This document shows, piece after piece, positions 35,601 to 47,685 of a stretch of 64,000 nt of DNA; the first letter of the stretch is position 1, and every line of letters begins with the position of its first letter. The DNA lies in assembly GCF_020283565.1 (NCBI RefSeq), contig NC_060064.1, positions 27,424,337-27,488,336 of the forward strand, given 5' to 3'. The position numbers and the translations under genes are program-made. The notes below the pieces were generated by a model. The model was given only the letters and a program-made list of their open reading frames with translations, did not search any database and was not told where the DNA came from. The stretch comes from Trifolium pratense. Taxonomy: Eukaryota > Streptophyta > Magnoliopsida > Fabales > Fabaceae.

Positions 35601-38100
35601 ATAATATTCCATTTTGAAGATAAAGATTACAAATCCGATTATGCATGTGATTTTCATTGTTTTTATACAATTCTTAATTATATAACTTACAGTTAAAGGT
35701 GTAGAACTGAGATCTAAAATGTGATTTATTTCATATTTCTTGTCTGGTGTAATTCATATTATTTGTCCTATTTTATTTATTTATTTTTAAAAAAAGTACA
35801 TCAAGTGGCCTATTTGTCATATTTTTATATTTTTTGTTAGAAAAAAGTATATACATTTAAGTGGACTGTGGTTTCACTTTCATACTTTTTCTTCCTTTCT
35901 CATATTATTATTGTATATGCATGAATCATTACTAATGTTTTTCTTATAAAATGAATGAAAGTAGAAGACGTTATTGAAGAGTAACGTGCATGAATATTAT
36001 TCTATTCATCTGCACGATAGACAAGAACAAATGTTATGTTATAATATAATACATAGAAAGTGAAAGACATTTTTATACAGGTTTTTAACTTTGGCTCTAT
36101 TTGTCATGGCTAAACTGTTAGTTTATAGTCAATAGTTGAGAAAATCCATAAACCTAATGTACCTTAAGGTTTTGGATGACAGTGTAGTGTCAAAAGTTAT
36201 CTGAGTGGTGGTTGCTCAGAGTGAAATGTGTCGATTCAATCTAGTGAGACTCTCCTTACAAGTTACAACCCAACATTTTCAAAGAGAGCTTTATTCCATA
36301 TTAATTAATTCATTCCATAACTATAAGGAGTTGTTTATAGAAGAAGGAACTATACTCTCGTAACATGGTCAACCAATATTTAAATTTCGGTTTTGAGAGG
36401 TATCCGTTTTTAGTGTTCGTTATGTTTCGAATATGATTATTTTGGTGGAAGGAACTTATAATTTATCTGTGACCATGTTTATGGACTTGATTATTATTTT
36501 TATGGGACTGTATATGGGTTTGAATATTTAACTATTATGATTAGTATGATTAGTAAATTCATCCCATGTGACCTTTCTTGTTCATGAATTTGATTTTTCT
36601 TTTGGGTACCAACTATATTATAATTTGATACCTACTATGTTTGTCTGCTTTCTTTTTTCGATCTCTCATTTTTCTTTCCATTATTTTTTAATCTTTGATT
36701 AGGTAAAAAAATGATAATTGTAAATAAATAATGAAATTAGATGAAAAATGGTCATACCAAAAGTTGATTCTCTGTATTGTAATTTTCTCAAGTTTTTTCC
36801 ATTGTTGTATCTCCACCATCAAACATGAAAGAGAATGAGATAAAATTATTAAAATAAAATAAGAGATTTTATTCAATTGTTTCGATGTTTGGACATAAAA
36901 AATGTGTTGTCAAATACAGTGTCAAATAATTTGTGTATTTTTGAAAAGTGTGTAAAGGGTAGAAGATAAAAAGTATTAGAAAGATGTAGATAAATATATA
37001 CAATGTTGCATATGATGTCAATATTTTGATATTCAAATAACATAAATGCATTTTGTGGAACACCAATTTGTTTTATGTACAACGGATGAGGTTTACTTGG
37101 TGCAGAGCAAATCGAATTTCCATGAGTAGACTTAACATGTTCTTGTTGTAAGATGGATTGATAGATTTTGGCAATTTGTTTTATGTTCTGCTAAGTTATT
37201 TTATTTATTTTTTGGTATTAACCCTCTACTAGCAGAATGAGGCTCTTGTAATCTAGAATTCGGTCGCAAGGTAAGTTAAGTCTGGCCAAGAATTGTTCCT
37301 ACCAGAAATCAAACTCAGATTCTCCCAAATGACTCGTCCTAGGGGGAGCTCATTCGACCACTACATCGCTACATAGTTTATCTTATGCATAGTAAATTTA
37401 TGTTTGCCCTATTGAATGTATGAGGTACCTTGAGGATCAAGAATAGTTACAAGTTGCATTGGAACCGTTCTACTAAATGTTTTTGCTCATTGAAAATGGC
37501 AATGTTGTATCTAAATATCATTACGAATGAGTCTCATAAAAAATGCAAGAATAATTCGTTGAATAATTGACAATGAGTTTGACAGAATCGCGTTGTGCCA
37601 CTGTGATTTTGGCAAGCTACACGTTGGAGCCTCAACAAAATCATTGATTTCGTGAAACTCACCATGACTCCAAACATTCACTAAAACTACTTACATGGTG
37701 CTAAAGCTTTGAGAGAGTAATCACTCACTTAACATACACATTCACGGAAAGGAATGGATTGCTAAAGCAACGGAGCATTGTTTCGCTAGAGACATGACAG
37801 TATCCTGAAAAGTGAGCATAATTCATATAGCACGCAAGTCAGCATAATTCTTCGCATCCTCACCAACATTTTACTTTTGGTACATTTGATTCTAAAAATA
37901 ATTAAACTTGATTTTTGTCAAAAAAAAAAAAAATGTTAAATGAAGAAATGAAAAATACCTTCGCCCGATGTATGACACATAATTGCACAAGGGATCTCTA
38001 GTTTAATTTGTAAAAGCAATTGTGTCATGTTCTTCAAGCTTTCAATCCACAATTGAATTATAAAGGGGAGTGGACTGACTCATATGTACACTAAGAATGC
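35601..38100. other. Intergenic, PME5 upstream to TDP1 3' end
   Basis: AT-rich. About 36000-36100 matches the PME4 upstream region. A SINE-like repeat lies at 37212-37372 (listed separately). The remaining open frames are AT-rich and lack protein character. Nothing else recognised. Confidence 0.55.
37212..37372 (-). repeat. SINE-like interspersed repeat
   Basis: Contains TTTTTTGGTATTAACCCTCT, GCTCTTGTAATCTAGAATTC, CCAAGAATTGTTCC and TCGTCCTAGGGGGAGCTC. It matches 62242-62427, where target duplications define the borders, and parts of 7415-7530, 10685-11062 and 48945-49070. The tRNA-like end (TGATTTC B-box remnant) is on the minus strand. Confidence 0.6.
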
Positions 38101-41100
38101 TTACATCCGAGGCCAAACTTGACCATAATCATCTTTCTTAAAATATCGCCGGTCCCATGACCAGGGCACATCTGCAGAGAAAAATTGATAATTAGAAAAC
38201 ACAAACATGGGTTAGCCTACTTGGATCAGGACAGTAACAGGGTACCACCTTCAGAAGTGTAAGGCAATGGAGGGAGTTCGTAAGGCACAGGTAACTGGAT
38301 GATAACTTCAGACGACGAATGTGTAGTATCCCTTGCCGGCCCACTTAGAGTCACTAGTTTGGTTTTCTTCATTTCAGATGTTTCCTGTGCCAGGGATTTA
38401 TCCTGTAATTCTATGTTGGTTAGCACAGGCACAGTTGTCCTTTTCCTTTCCCATTTCCATGGTCAGAAAGGTGTAATCAGAATATCTCTTCTCTAACCAC
38501 AATTGATGATTTAATCATATCAAAGCATAAAACATCATGAAAGAGTAAGGATGTGTCTGCTACCTTCGATAGTTTAACATTACTAGTACAAGAAAATCCA
38601 CATCCCCGTTTCAATGGCGATGGAAGAAAAAGCACTCCCAGCTGTAAGGAAATATGCATACAAATATTAAGTACACCCTCTGGAGAACTGGATAAAATGA
38701 ATTTCACTAATCGTCCAAGCATAAGAAACAATAATTAGAGAAATCACTCTCCTCCTTTACAGCTTCAGATTCTTGTATGTGTCAGTGTCATTATCCAAGC
38801 TTTTAAAACAGTGAAGCTGATCAAATTTTTTGGGTCTGAGTTGCCAATAAGTAACAGCAACAGCGTGACAAAAAAAAATACCTCGTACGAACGAATCATC
38901 AACTGACTATTGTTCTTCTGAAGAGCTCCCCAGGCAGCTTTGCTCAGATTTGAAGAAGTTAAACAGAACCAACTATTTCGGAACATGGTGTTTCAAAGTT
39001 AATAATCTATAGCATGACTTAAAAGTGCACTAAATGAAAAAAAATTCAAAAAACATTAAAGTAAAAGAGCAGAGAATAGGTCTGATAAAGCTCTTACGCG
39101 AGATTCTGATTATTGTAACGAGCAAAAGTCTTTATATGTGGCATTGCACGGCTGAAAGAGAAAAAAGAAATAGGTGAGACAATTTTTCATTAACTTCTAA
39201 AAAAATTGGGAGATATATTCAGTGTTTCCAAGTAGGTGTAGAACTGGATCAGAAACAATCCAAAAAACCAATCTTCACTGCAGAAAACCCAACTCTGATT
39301 CATAATTAAATGGATACAGAAGCAGTGATTCATAACTAACTCTCGCCAACCCAAAAGAGTCCCAATCCAATACCACTGCCTTACGTAACAACCCCTGTAA
39401 AGAGCCTACCAACCTGAAAATGAAAATGGTTTCTTCTGCTATTATGATAATTATAACTTCTATTTATAGTCACTGGTTCTGACTCCCTGTCCCTCCTTCT
39501 ACTTTTCCACCAAATTGAGTTCAGATGAATCAATGTCCCGGAGCCAAGGCACAAAATCATTTAAGTTTATGTGAGAAGGCCCAAGAAAGGGATGGCATTT
39601 GATGACCATACAGGGAGATGCGATGCGCCTGATAGGCTGATAGTGACCAAGAGGGAGAGTGCCCTAACTAACTACCTCACGGCAGTAATGGTGGGGAATG
39701 AGGTATAGGCACGATGCAAGGATTGTATAAGAGAGAGGTAATATATGCCGTAATCGACGAGTGGGAACTGGGAAGTAGAGGAAGCTGGAAATTAGGTTGA
39801 ACTTATTCCTGTAAATCTACCATGTGGGTTATCTCAAGTGAAGTAGAGAACCACTAGTCTCCCCAGTAAATCCTCCTTTGACGTGCTGTTATAACTTCAA
39901 TTGAATGATAAAATATACTTACGTGCGACCAGTATGGTTTGCTTTCCATTTTGCCCAATACTTTTTCAAAAATGCTTTCTCCACATTTTTCAAGGGACTT
40001 GGGATTGCACTTCCAGCTCCATATCCCTATAGAATAATAAATGACAAAGACGTTTGAAAAGATGCCCTTCAAAATTCAACTATGAAAAAACCAACAAATA
40101 TATAAAAATGCACATCTTTATGTTCAAGAGAAAAAAGGAATTAAGCATATAGAAATAAAAATAAATTCAAAGTGATTGATCAATTCAATAAATTATATTT
40201 ATAGCGAAGAATAACTATTATTTATCATGTTATCATCAAAAACCACAGGTGAAAGTAGAATAGAGATGAAAATTGGACCCAAATGCAGCGGCTCTTGCTG
40301 ACATCACACTATACACATTCATTACAGAGGCAAACATAACCTCAAAATTGATCATGAAATGCAAACCGAAAGTAGTTTTCTTCTTCGGTCAGAACTTAAA
40401 AAAACCATCATCAAGATTCAAGACCTATATATAGTTACCTCTATAGAACATCTGACATCTTCTACAGTAGGCCATATTATTTGAGGCTCCCCCATACCAA
40501 GGGGTACTTTGTCTTTAGAGAGACCTGCTGACATTGATGATGCCAGTTCAACCATCCATTTTTCATCTAAAGAGCCAAGGGAGGAGAACTGCAATAGGTA
40601 TAGGCTAAGTATATCATCAAAACTAATTATTAATACTGCAGTTTTCTAAAATCTATCACAAACAGTTGCATTTTAGTCGGAACTTACTACCATAAGTTGA
40701 ACATAAAAACTTTGAAGAGAATATGAGCAAAGTATGATACTATGACATTGATTTCTTCATCAAACAGTGACAGTACCTGATAAACAAGGGGGGATTTCTT
40801 AAACTCTTCATCAAATGTACACTCTTGGAGCACTGAACGAAGCTTCATATGACCCCATTTCTTCAAACCATTACCAGAATGATATCCAGGTACAGATGCA
40901 ATTAGTCTAACCTGTACACAAGGCAAAAATAATCATATATCCTGATGTACAAGTAAAATGTATCCAAGAAAGTAACAAATTATAAAAAGAAATAATAACT
41001 AATGAGCAATAACCTTTAACTAACAAGGGTATCACTCAATTTAGAAAACAATGAAAGGAAAACATACCATTGCGTCACTATAGTCAAACTTCTTGAAAAA

Positions 41101-44100
41101 TGATGGACATATACTGAAGTTTCCAAGGGATGGAAGATTCACAGAGAATTCGGGCCACTGAACCACCCAATAAGTCATGATATAAATAATATGAATAGTC
41201 ATAATAGCAACCCTAATTAATAACAACACACGATCAATCAACAAGATTAATGTCAACTTTGTTGATAATTAGAAATGCCATAAGTTGATTTAATCAAAGA
41301 AAAAGCTATTTCAGAAGAGAAACTAGAAATGATATGGCAGATTCTTTCAGAACAGCAAACGCTCAATAACCAATTATTTAGCTGTATGGGACATAAGATC
41401 ATCCTTACTTACTTCATGTAGTTAACCACACTTACTTAGAAAAGGATATTGTTTATTGTATTATATATTAATTTTGTCACGTCGATGTGGTTGAAGCAAC
41501 ATTTATTTCTTAAGACCGTTTGATAAGTTTTTGAAGTATAAAATAACAATATATATCAGTACCTTCAACGCACTGAGATATTCAACCAAATCATTTTCAA
41601 ATCCAGATCCCTTGCTAAGACTATTTTGATCTTTCCATGGAAAATCTTGCATCCATAGACCTTGGCTTTTATTGTTCCAATCTACATAAATTAAGTTTGC
41701 CGTATGTACAATGATTCTTACTCCTCGAGGATATACGAGAAACATGGCCTTTGAATGGTGCGTCCCAAATGAAATTGGCAGTGGTGGTTTGTGCAAAATC
41801 CAATTTTTAGGTTTGCTTCTCTAACAACCATAGCAGTAGCAAGTTAACATTCATTTAACAAATCTTATATATTTAATCTAGCAAAGCAGGTTGCCAAATA
41901 AAGTAGATCTGAAACAAACCTTAATGCAAGCCACCCTCTCATCACCCTCTCCATGAAGAACAAGCACATGGGGAACTTTTGAAAGTGCTGGACATGCTAC
42001 ACCAAGAAAATAATGGAAGAGAGAAACTCGCTAAAATGAGATAAGAAAAAACAAAAGAACTTTGATAAAATAAAAATGCACATATATATGCACAAATTTT
42101 ACAGCACTAGCCCTGCCAACAACACTACATCATGGACAGATTGATAATTTGCCCCTTTGTCTATATTAATATGTAAATGACCCTAATATAAATTCCTAAT
42201 AAAAATCATTAGACACAATATGTGGTATATCCTTGTAGCCAATACAAACTACAGAGGCATGGAATTGGGGAGTTTTATTATATTATATCATATATTAGTA
42301 AGGAGGGGCAGAGAAACGTATCCAGCAATTTCAAAATACAATGAAGAAACTAACTTCTGAATTTAAATAAATTAGTGCAGCATGTCAGCGCAGTTTCAAG
42401 ACCATAAAGGAAGTTAGAATGCAAGCAGTGAAAGTCAAGGATAGAAGAGAACGATACAAGCAAAGAGGAATTAATTGGAAAAACGGGAACAAAAGACTCA
42501 CCAGGAACCAACCAGTCAACGTCTACCATGTAGTTTGAAAGAATAGCAACTAGAATATCCCCCTACCAATAATAACCATTGAAATAAGTCAACAAGTAGT
42601 TCCAATTTTGCCGATATCAAATTCAGCATATGTTTTTATGAAAATTAGTTGTCAAGCCAATCATGAAACAGTGCAAGCTTTCTTTTGAAGCACTGCATGC
42701 CTATTTTTAACAAATGGTTGAAAGTTTAAACATTCAGTTCAAGACATTGCAGAAAGCACAGAGTACAGTCTAATCAAATATAACTAAAAAGAATATTAAT
42801 ATTGTTATCACACTCTTTCAGATTCTTTTTTCAACATTCTCTCCATGATTAAGTGAAATTCGTGTGGATCTCATTAAATTATGTGAGTCTCATCTCCTAT
42901 TTAGGGAGACTCCTTCCTAAAGTGGCAGAACCCACATGAATTCCACCCAATATTGTGGAGAAAATGTTGAAAACCATTACGAGAGAACTTCTCATATAAT
43001 ATTTTTAATCATTTACTACCTGTATAACATCAGTTAATGAAACACATGAAGTATTTGCCCAAGGTGGTAACCCTTGCACACGCAAAAGCCGGAAGGTGCA
43101 AGGTATTTGATCATCAGCAACACGGAAATCACGAATAGCCTCTTCACATGACCGAGAATAGCCATGTTTTTGTGTCACAGCAATTTTATCATGCTTTTGT
43201 GTCGCAACAATTTTATCATGCTTTTGTGTCACTGCATTTCTTCCCCGTTCCTGCACATTTCACATAAAACAATAAAATTATTTGTTTCAAGTCCACACAT
43301 AGCTGCATTATCACACAAACACAACACAACACACATACACGAGCTTCATTGTCTGCACCACTTGAAGATCTTTTCGACACTTGATATTTAAAAAGATGGT
43401 GACCAGGAATTAGCTCAATTACATCTCCGTCAGAAATGGTAACTGTTTCTTTGGAGTTAAGCTTTCTTCTCTTATTCCCAGAATTAACAACAACTGGATT
43501 TGTCCCTTCCTAACATTCACAAAGCAAAAATCGGTAATCAAAAGAAAAGAAACACATCAGGTGACATAATATTACTTGGTGGTTAAGTTGCAGGAGTTAA
43601 AAAATTAGCAAGGGTCTGTTTGGATTGATTTATTCGAGTTTATATACTGGTACAAACAATTGTGAGAGTGTTTGAGACGGATTATGGAAACAACTTATGA
43701 CATGTTCCTAAGTTGTTTTTAGCTGATTTTTATGAGCTTTCCAGGATATCTTAAGAAAGCAGCTTATAGCTTATAAGAAAACAATTTGACTTTATTTTAT
43801 CTTTTTTAACAGATATAGGGTCTGTTTGATAAACAGCTTATATGCAGCTTATAGCACAAATGCTTATCATGATAAGTGCTTATGTATAAGCTAGCATAAG
43901 CTATTTTTATATATGCTACGAGCAATTTTCATAAGGAATATTGGAGAACTTATGAAAATAAGCTGAAAAACACTAATTAAAATTATCATAAGCTGTTTTC
44001 ATAAGTTCTCCCAAATAGTGTGACAAAACTTAAGCCAGTAGATAAGCTCAAATAAGTCAATTCAAATTTCAAACAGGTCCATGGTTTATACATAAGCACT

Positions 44101-45175
44101 TATATGATACGTGTTTATGCTATAAGCACATAATTAGCCTGATTATTCAAACAGAGCCTAATAACCAATTAATGTCAACTTAGTCCATCACATTACTAAT
44201 ATTTCAATATAATCCCTATAATCACATTTCTCCTTCTATTCAGATCCATTAACAAATCTATCACAGACATTATCGACTTAGCTTCAAAATTCAAATGTAT
44301 TCCTCACATCACTAACTTTGGGCCCATTTGGATTGGCTTATTTTTGGGCTTATCCAAAACATCTTATGCAAATAAATAAGCTTTTGAATCCATTTCAATT
44401 GACTTATTTTTGAGCTTACACAAAACAGCTTATGCAAATAAATAAACTTTTATGTATTATTCATAAGTTTGTGAAGGTAGTTTATGAAAAAACAACTTAT
44501 GGAGATACAATTTTCGTTAGTGAGAATTCAAGAATTAAAATAAAAACATATTTATTTGTATAAGCTATTTTTCATAAGCTCAAAAACAAGTCAATCCAAA
44601 CTGGCCCTTTATGTATTATTCATAAACTTGTCAAGGTAGTTTATACAAAGATACCATTTTTGCCGGTAAGAACTTATGAATTAAGCTATTTTTTAAAAGC
44701 TCAAAAATAAGTTAATCCAAACGGGTCCTAATATCATTATAGAACTTGTAAATACCAACAAATAAACTAACCTAATTACAGTACCATTTTACAATTACAA
44801 AGATCAATTTAGAATATTGAAACAATTCTACAATTTCAGGGATCAAATTTTTTGAAAAATAGACATCAACGATTCCATCACTATCACATTATAATACTAA
44901 TTATACTAACATTTCTTATTGTAGAAAAATACGAAGAACCAAAGAGTTCATACCACATGCAAATTTGCAGTGCCATCGGTAGAAGCAGTTATAGTGAGAT
45001 GTTTCCGGCTAAGTCTCTTATCGGTGACGGCAAGGTTGTTCCGTCCAATGATATTGGTACCGTCTGAGATAGGTAATTTGGGGATTGAAGCTTTTTGTTT
45101 TTCTTCTTCAAAATTATGATTCAAGGGAATCAAATAACCAACTTGAGAGTGAGAGTGAGAGTGAGAGGAAGACAT
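38101..45175 (-). CDS. TDP1: Tyrosyl-DNA phosphodiesterase 1 with N-terminal FHA domain
   Basis: Nuclear repair enzyme that removes stalled topoisomerase I peptides from DNA 3' ends. Fifteen exons: 45175-44954, 43509-43339, 43250-43020, 42562-42502, 41996-41920, 41820-41563, 41157-41068, 40911-40777, 40588-40439, 40026-39923, 39151-39098, 38972-38882, 38641-38564, 38402-38249, 38171-38101. All introns are GT/AG and phases agree; product 648 aa. Residues about 15-115 form an FHA fold ([21 protein letters not shown]). Residues 137-161 carry a 9-residue repeat (TQKHDKI). The first HKN motif is H276-S-K278 with N296, spaced as in human TDP1; the second is H505-I-K507 with the TSSNLS Asn. [13 protein letters not shown] and the C-terminal [10 protein letters not shown] are family hallmarks. 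Exon 2 ends at CGT before GTATGT, because the alternative donor 2 bp earlier breaks the frame. Intron 1 is enlarged by MITEs. Confidence 0.93.
43161..43235 (-). repeat. 27-bp tandem coding repeat in TDP1 exon 3
   Basis: Encodes [18 protein letters not shown] and AVTQKHGYS in succession. It lies in the linker between the FHA domain and the catalytic region, so length changes of 9 residues would be tolerated. Confidence 0.85.
43611..44160. mobile_element. Two interleaved MITE-like inverted repeats in TDP1 intron 1
   Basis: One pair is GGGTCTGTTTGGATTGA (43612) with its reverse complement near 44083 (TTCAAATTTCAAACAGGTCC). A second is GGGTCTGTTTGATAAACAGC (43818) with its partner ending at 44160 (TTCAAACAGAGCCTA). 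The pairs overlap rather than nest. The interior is full of AAGCTTAT/ATAAGCTT-type motifs. Confidence 0.65.
44320..44728. mobile_element. MITE-like element in TDP1 intron 1
   Basis: Starts GGGCCCATTTGGATTGGCTT and ends with the reverse complement, AAGTTAATCCAAACGGGTCC. An internal copy of the end (AAGTCAATCCAAACTGGCCC at about 44588) suggests a nested or rearranged relative. Confidence 0.65.
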
Positions 45176-45328
45176 GAATGAATGAATGAAGCTCAGAATT
45201 ATTTGCAGGTTGATTCTCACACTCCAACACTCACCCTAGTTACTGCCACGGTGGTGAAGAATGAAGAAGAGAAAGGACAAAAAACATATTCGATTTTAAC
45301 CCCTATTTTGTTCTAATTTAAATTCTAG

Positions 45329-45577
45329 AGTAAACTGTGAAATACACCCTCTGAAATTTTACAATTCGTCAGATACTCTTAAAATTTGGAAATAGGCAAA
45401 TATCCATTGAAATTTTAAAAAGTTAATCAAATTGCCCCTGGCACTATCAGTCAGAGTCCACGCCAGTGGACAATTTGATTGACTTTTTAAAATTTCATAG
45501 AGTATTTACCTATTTCCAAATTTCAGAAGGATATTTGACGAATTTTAAAAATTTAGGGGGTATTCGACAGTTTATTC
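45329..45577. mobile_element. Foldback MITE upstream of TDP1
   Basis: Almost the whole 249 bp is an inverted repeat: AGAGTAAACTGTGAAATACA at the left matches, in reverse complement, AGAATAAACTGTCGAATACC at the right, and AATTTTAAAAAGTTAATCAA pairs internally. A half copy of the same family is present at 46505-46595. Confidence 0.75.
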
Positions 45578-45954
45578 TTAAATTTTAACTTCTTGTTTTA
45601 AAATTCAGAGTTCTAGGATCAGTTTTACACTTTTAGAATTTTACCTTTCATTATTTTAGGCCTCATTTTCATTAAAGTTATTACTAAGTGTGATGTGATT
45701 AGTCATGACAATATAACACATATCTGCGGCTACATGCCTGTCTCGCATCAATTTTGATGGAGAAAAATCGAATTGATTGAGTTTGGGTTTGAGTTTTCCC
45801 CAATTTTTAAAAATACGGGTGGGGTGGGTAATGAGGACATTGATACCCACCCAAACCTGTCCCCAAAATTGTCCCGCATATGTCTAATTACATTTTACTT
45901 CTCTTAAATAATAAACACTTGAACAAAGTATTAAATTATATATACATAGGATGG

Positions 45955-46135
45955 ATCAAATTACACCGGTGTAACATTTGAGTAATGTTACACCGCTCAA
46001 TAACGCATTGACGAATACAAATTTTATAAAATCCACCGTTGGATTTAAAGTTTATATCGTATAGATCATCCGTGTTAAATTTAACAAAAATATAAAATCG
46101 TTTGATATGTTATTGACATCGATTAAGATTAACAG
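45955..46135. repeat. Interspersed repeat with TTACACCGGTGTAA palindrome
   Basis: ATTACACCGGTGTAACATT followed by AATGTTACACCGCTCAATAA forms local inverted repeats, then ATCCACCGTTGGATTTAAAG. The style is that of a legume MITE. Outer borders not resolved. Confidence 0.4.
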
Positions 46136-46303
46136 TATTTTCATTTTCTCTCTCCATCCAAATCAATAGCTCAAATTTTTTTTTCCTAAATTAACACGAG
46201 AGAATCCACTCTTCTCATCCATATCCTAATTTCTAGCCCATTATATTGTGCACAACTATCTGTTATAATTACTTAATTATCTAACTACTAACAAGTCTCA
46301 CTT

Positions 46304-46482
46304 TTTTTTTTTTTTTGATAATCAAAATTTTATTATAAGGAGTACAAAGGGGTACTCAAACTCTTACAACAAAAAGCACTAAATTAAGTGCTCATAATAC
46401 ATGACATAGGATTTAAACACCAAAAAGGAAAAGGAATACAAGTCTTACGCCCATACCGACTAGTTAACCACAACCAAGAATG
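46304..46482 (-). mobile_element. 5'-truncated LINE tail with 17-bp target duplication
   Basis: Flanked by perfect ACTAACAAGTCTCACTT (46287-46303 and 46483-46499). On the minus strand it ends CTTATAATAAAATTTTGATT then ATC and a run of A, as plant L1 3' ends do. Only 179 bp of the element were copied. Confidence 0.9.
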
Positions 46483-47440
46483 ACTAACAAGTCTCACTTA
46501 TTAATTAGTTAATTTGATTGACTTTTTAAAATTTCAGGGGGTATTTGCCTATTTTCAAATTTTATGGGTGTATTTGAATGTTTAATCTAAGAATAAGTGA
46601 TAATCTTAGAGACCAAATTGATAGTAAGTTGTAAAATATTGGGACTAAAATGATAATAAATAGTTAAGAGAGAAATAAGAGAGAAGAGAGATAGAAGAGA
46701 AATTGGATAAAAATTTTATATGGTTTGGATGAATAGAAGAGTGAGAAGAGAGAAATTAATAAAAATGGAAAATAACAAATTTATCTTTTTTTACAATAAA
46801 ATAAACTAGTTGAATGAGGGTATTGTTGTAAAATGATTTATTTCACTTCTTTCCACACAAATCTCTTCTAATATGGAGAGATTTGTTTTTGACAGTTACA
46901 ACCCATTATAATTCTCTCTTTCCTTATTTCTCTTCTCATCCAAACTATAGAAATAATCTATTTCTTTGTTATCTCTATCTTTCTTATTTCTTTCTTTTGT
47001 AAATTTACCTAAACAAACACAGTGTAAGTGTATCCGAATTTCCTTAAGGACTTAATTTTTTTAGATAGTATGTGAATTACAACGCTTATCATGTGGTAGT
47101 CAATCTCGGGCGATCCCAGTGGGATCCCGGTGGAGCAGAGCGGAGCGGAGCTCTGCCGGGACGGGATGGGATGGAGCGGCGCAGCTAAGCTTCTCGGTGG
47201 GATCCCAGCAAGTTCCCAGTGGACCGGAGCGGAGCGGGTCCTGGGTTGCCATCCCGGGTTAGGACTGAGATTTTGTTTTCATGGGTTTTAAAGGCCATTT
47301 TTGAAATCTAACTCATTTTAGTAAGGGTAAAATTGGTTTTTTACCTTTAAAACTGTTACTTACTCCTAACTAAACCCTAGCCGCAATTCATTCTTTCTCT
47401 CAAGCTATCGTACTATCTTCTCTCACTCTCAAGATCCAAA

Positions 47441-47502
47441 CTTCTTCAACCTTCATCTGGTGTTTCTTCTTCAACCTTCATCTGTTGTTTCTTCTTCAAC
47501 CT
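47441..47502. repeat. 25-bp tandem repeat inside the hAT-like element
   Basis: CTTCTTCAACCTTCATCTG followed by GTGTTT or TTGTTT, about two and a half copies. Confidence 0.85.
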
Positions 47503-47637
47503 CGGATGATTAGACTTAGACTTTGATGATGAACTCGAGTTTTAATTTTTAGTTACTTTATTAATCTAAGTGTTGGAGACTTGACTTTTGCTTATTTATT
47601 TTGCTTGACTTTTGTTGGTAATTTTTAGTTACTTTAT

Positions 47638-47685
47638 GATGAAGAAGGTGTTTTTTTTTTTTTTGACAAAGATGAAGAAGGTGTT
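47638..47685. repeat. Micro-insertion inside the hAT-like element
   Basis: GATGAAGAAGGTGTT at 47638-47652 and 47671-47685 flanks a T-run ending GACAAA. Confidence 0.85.
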
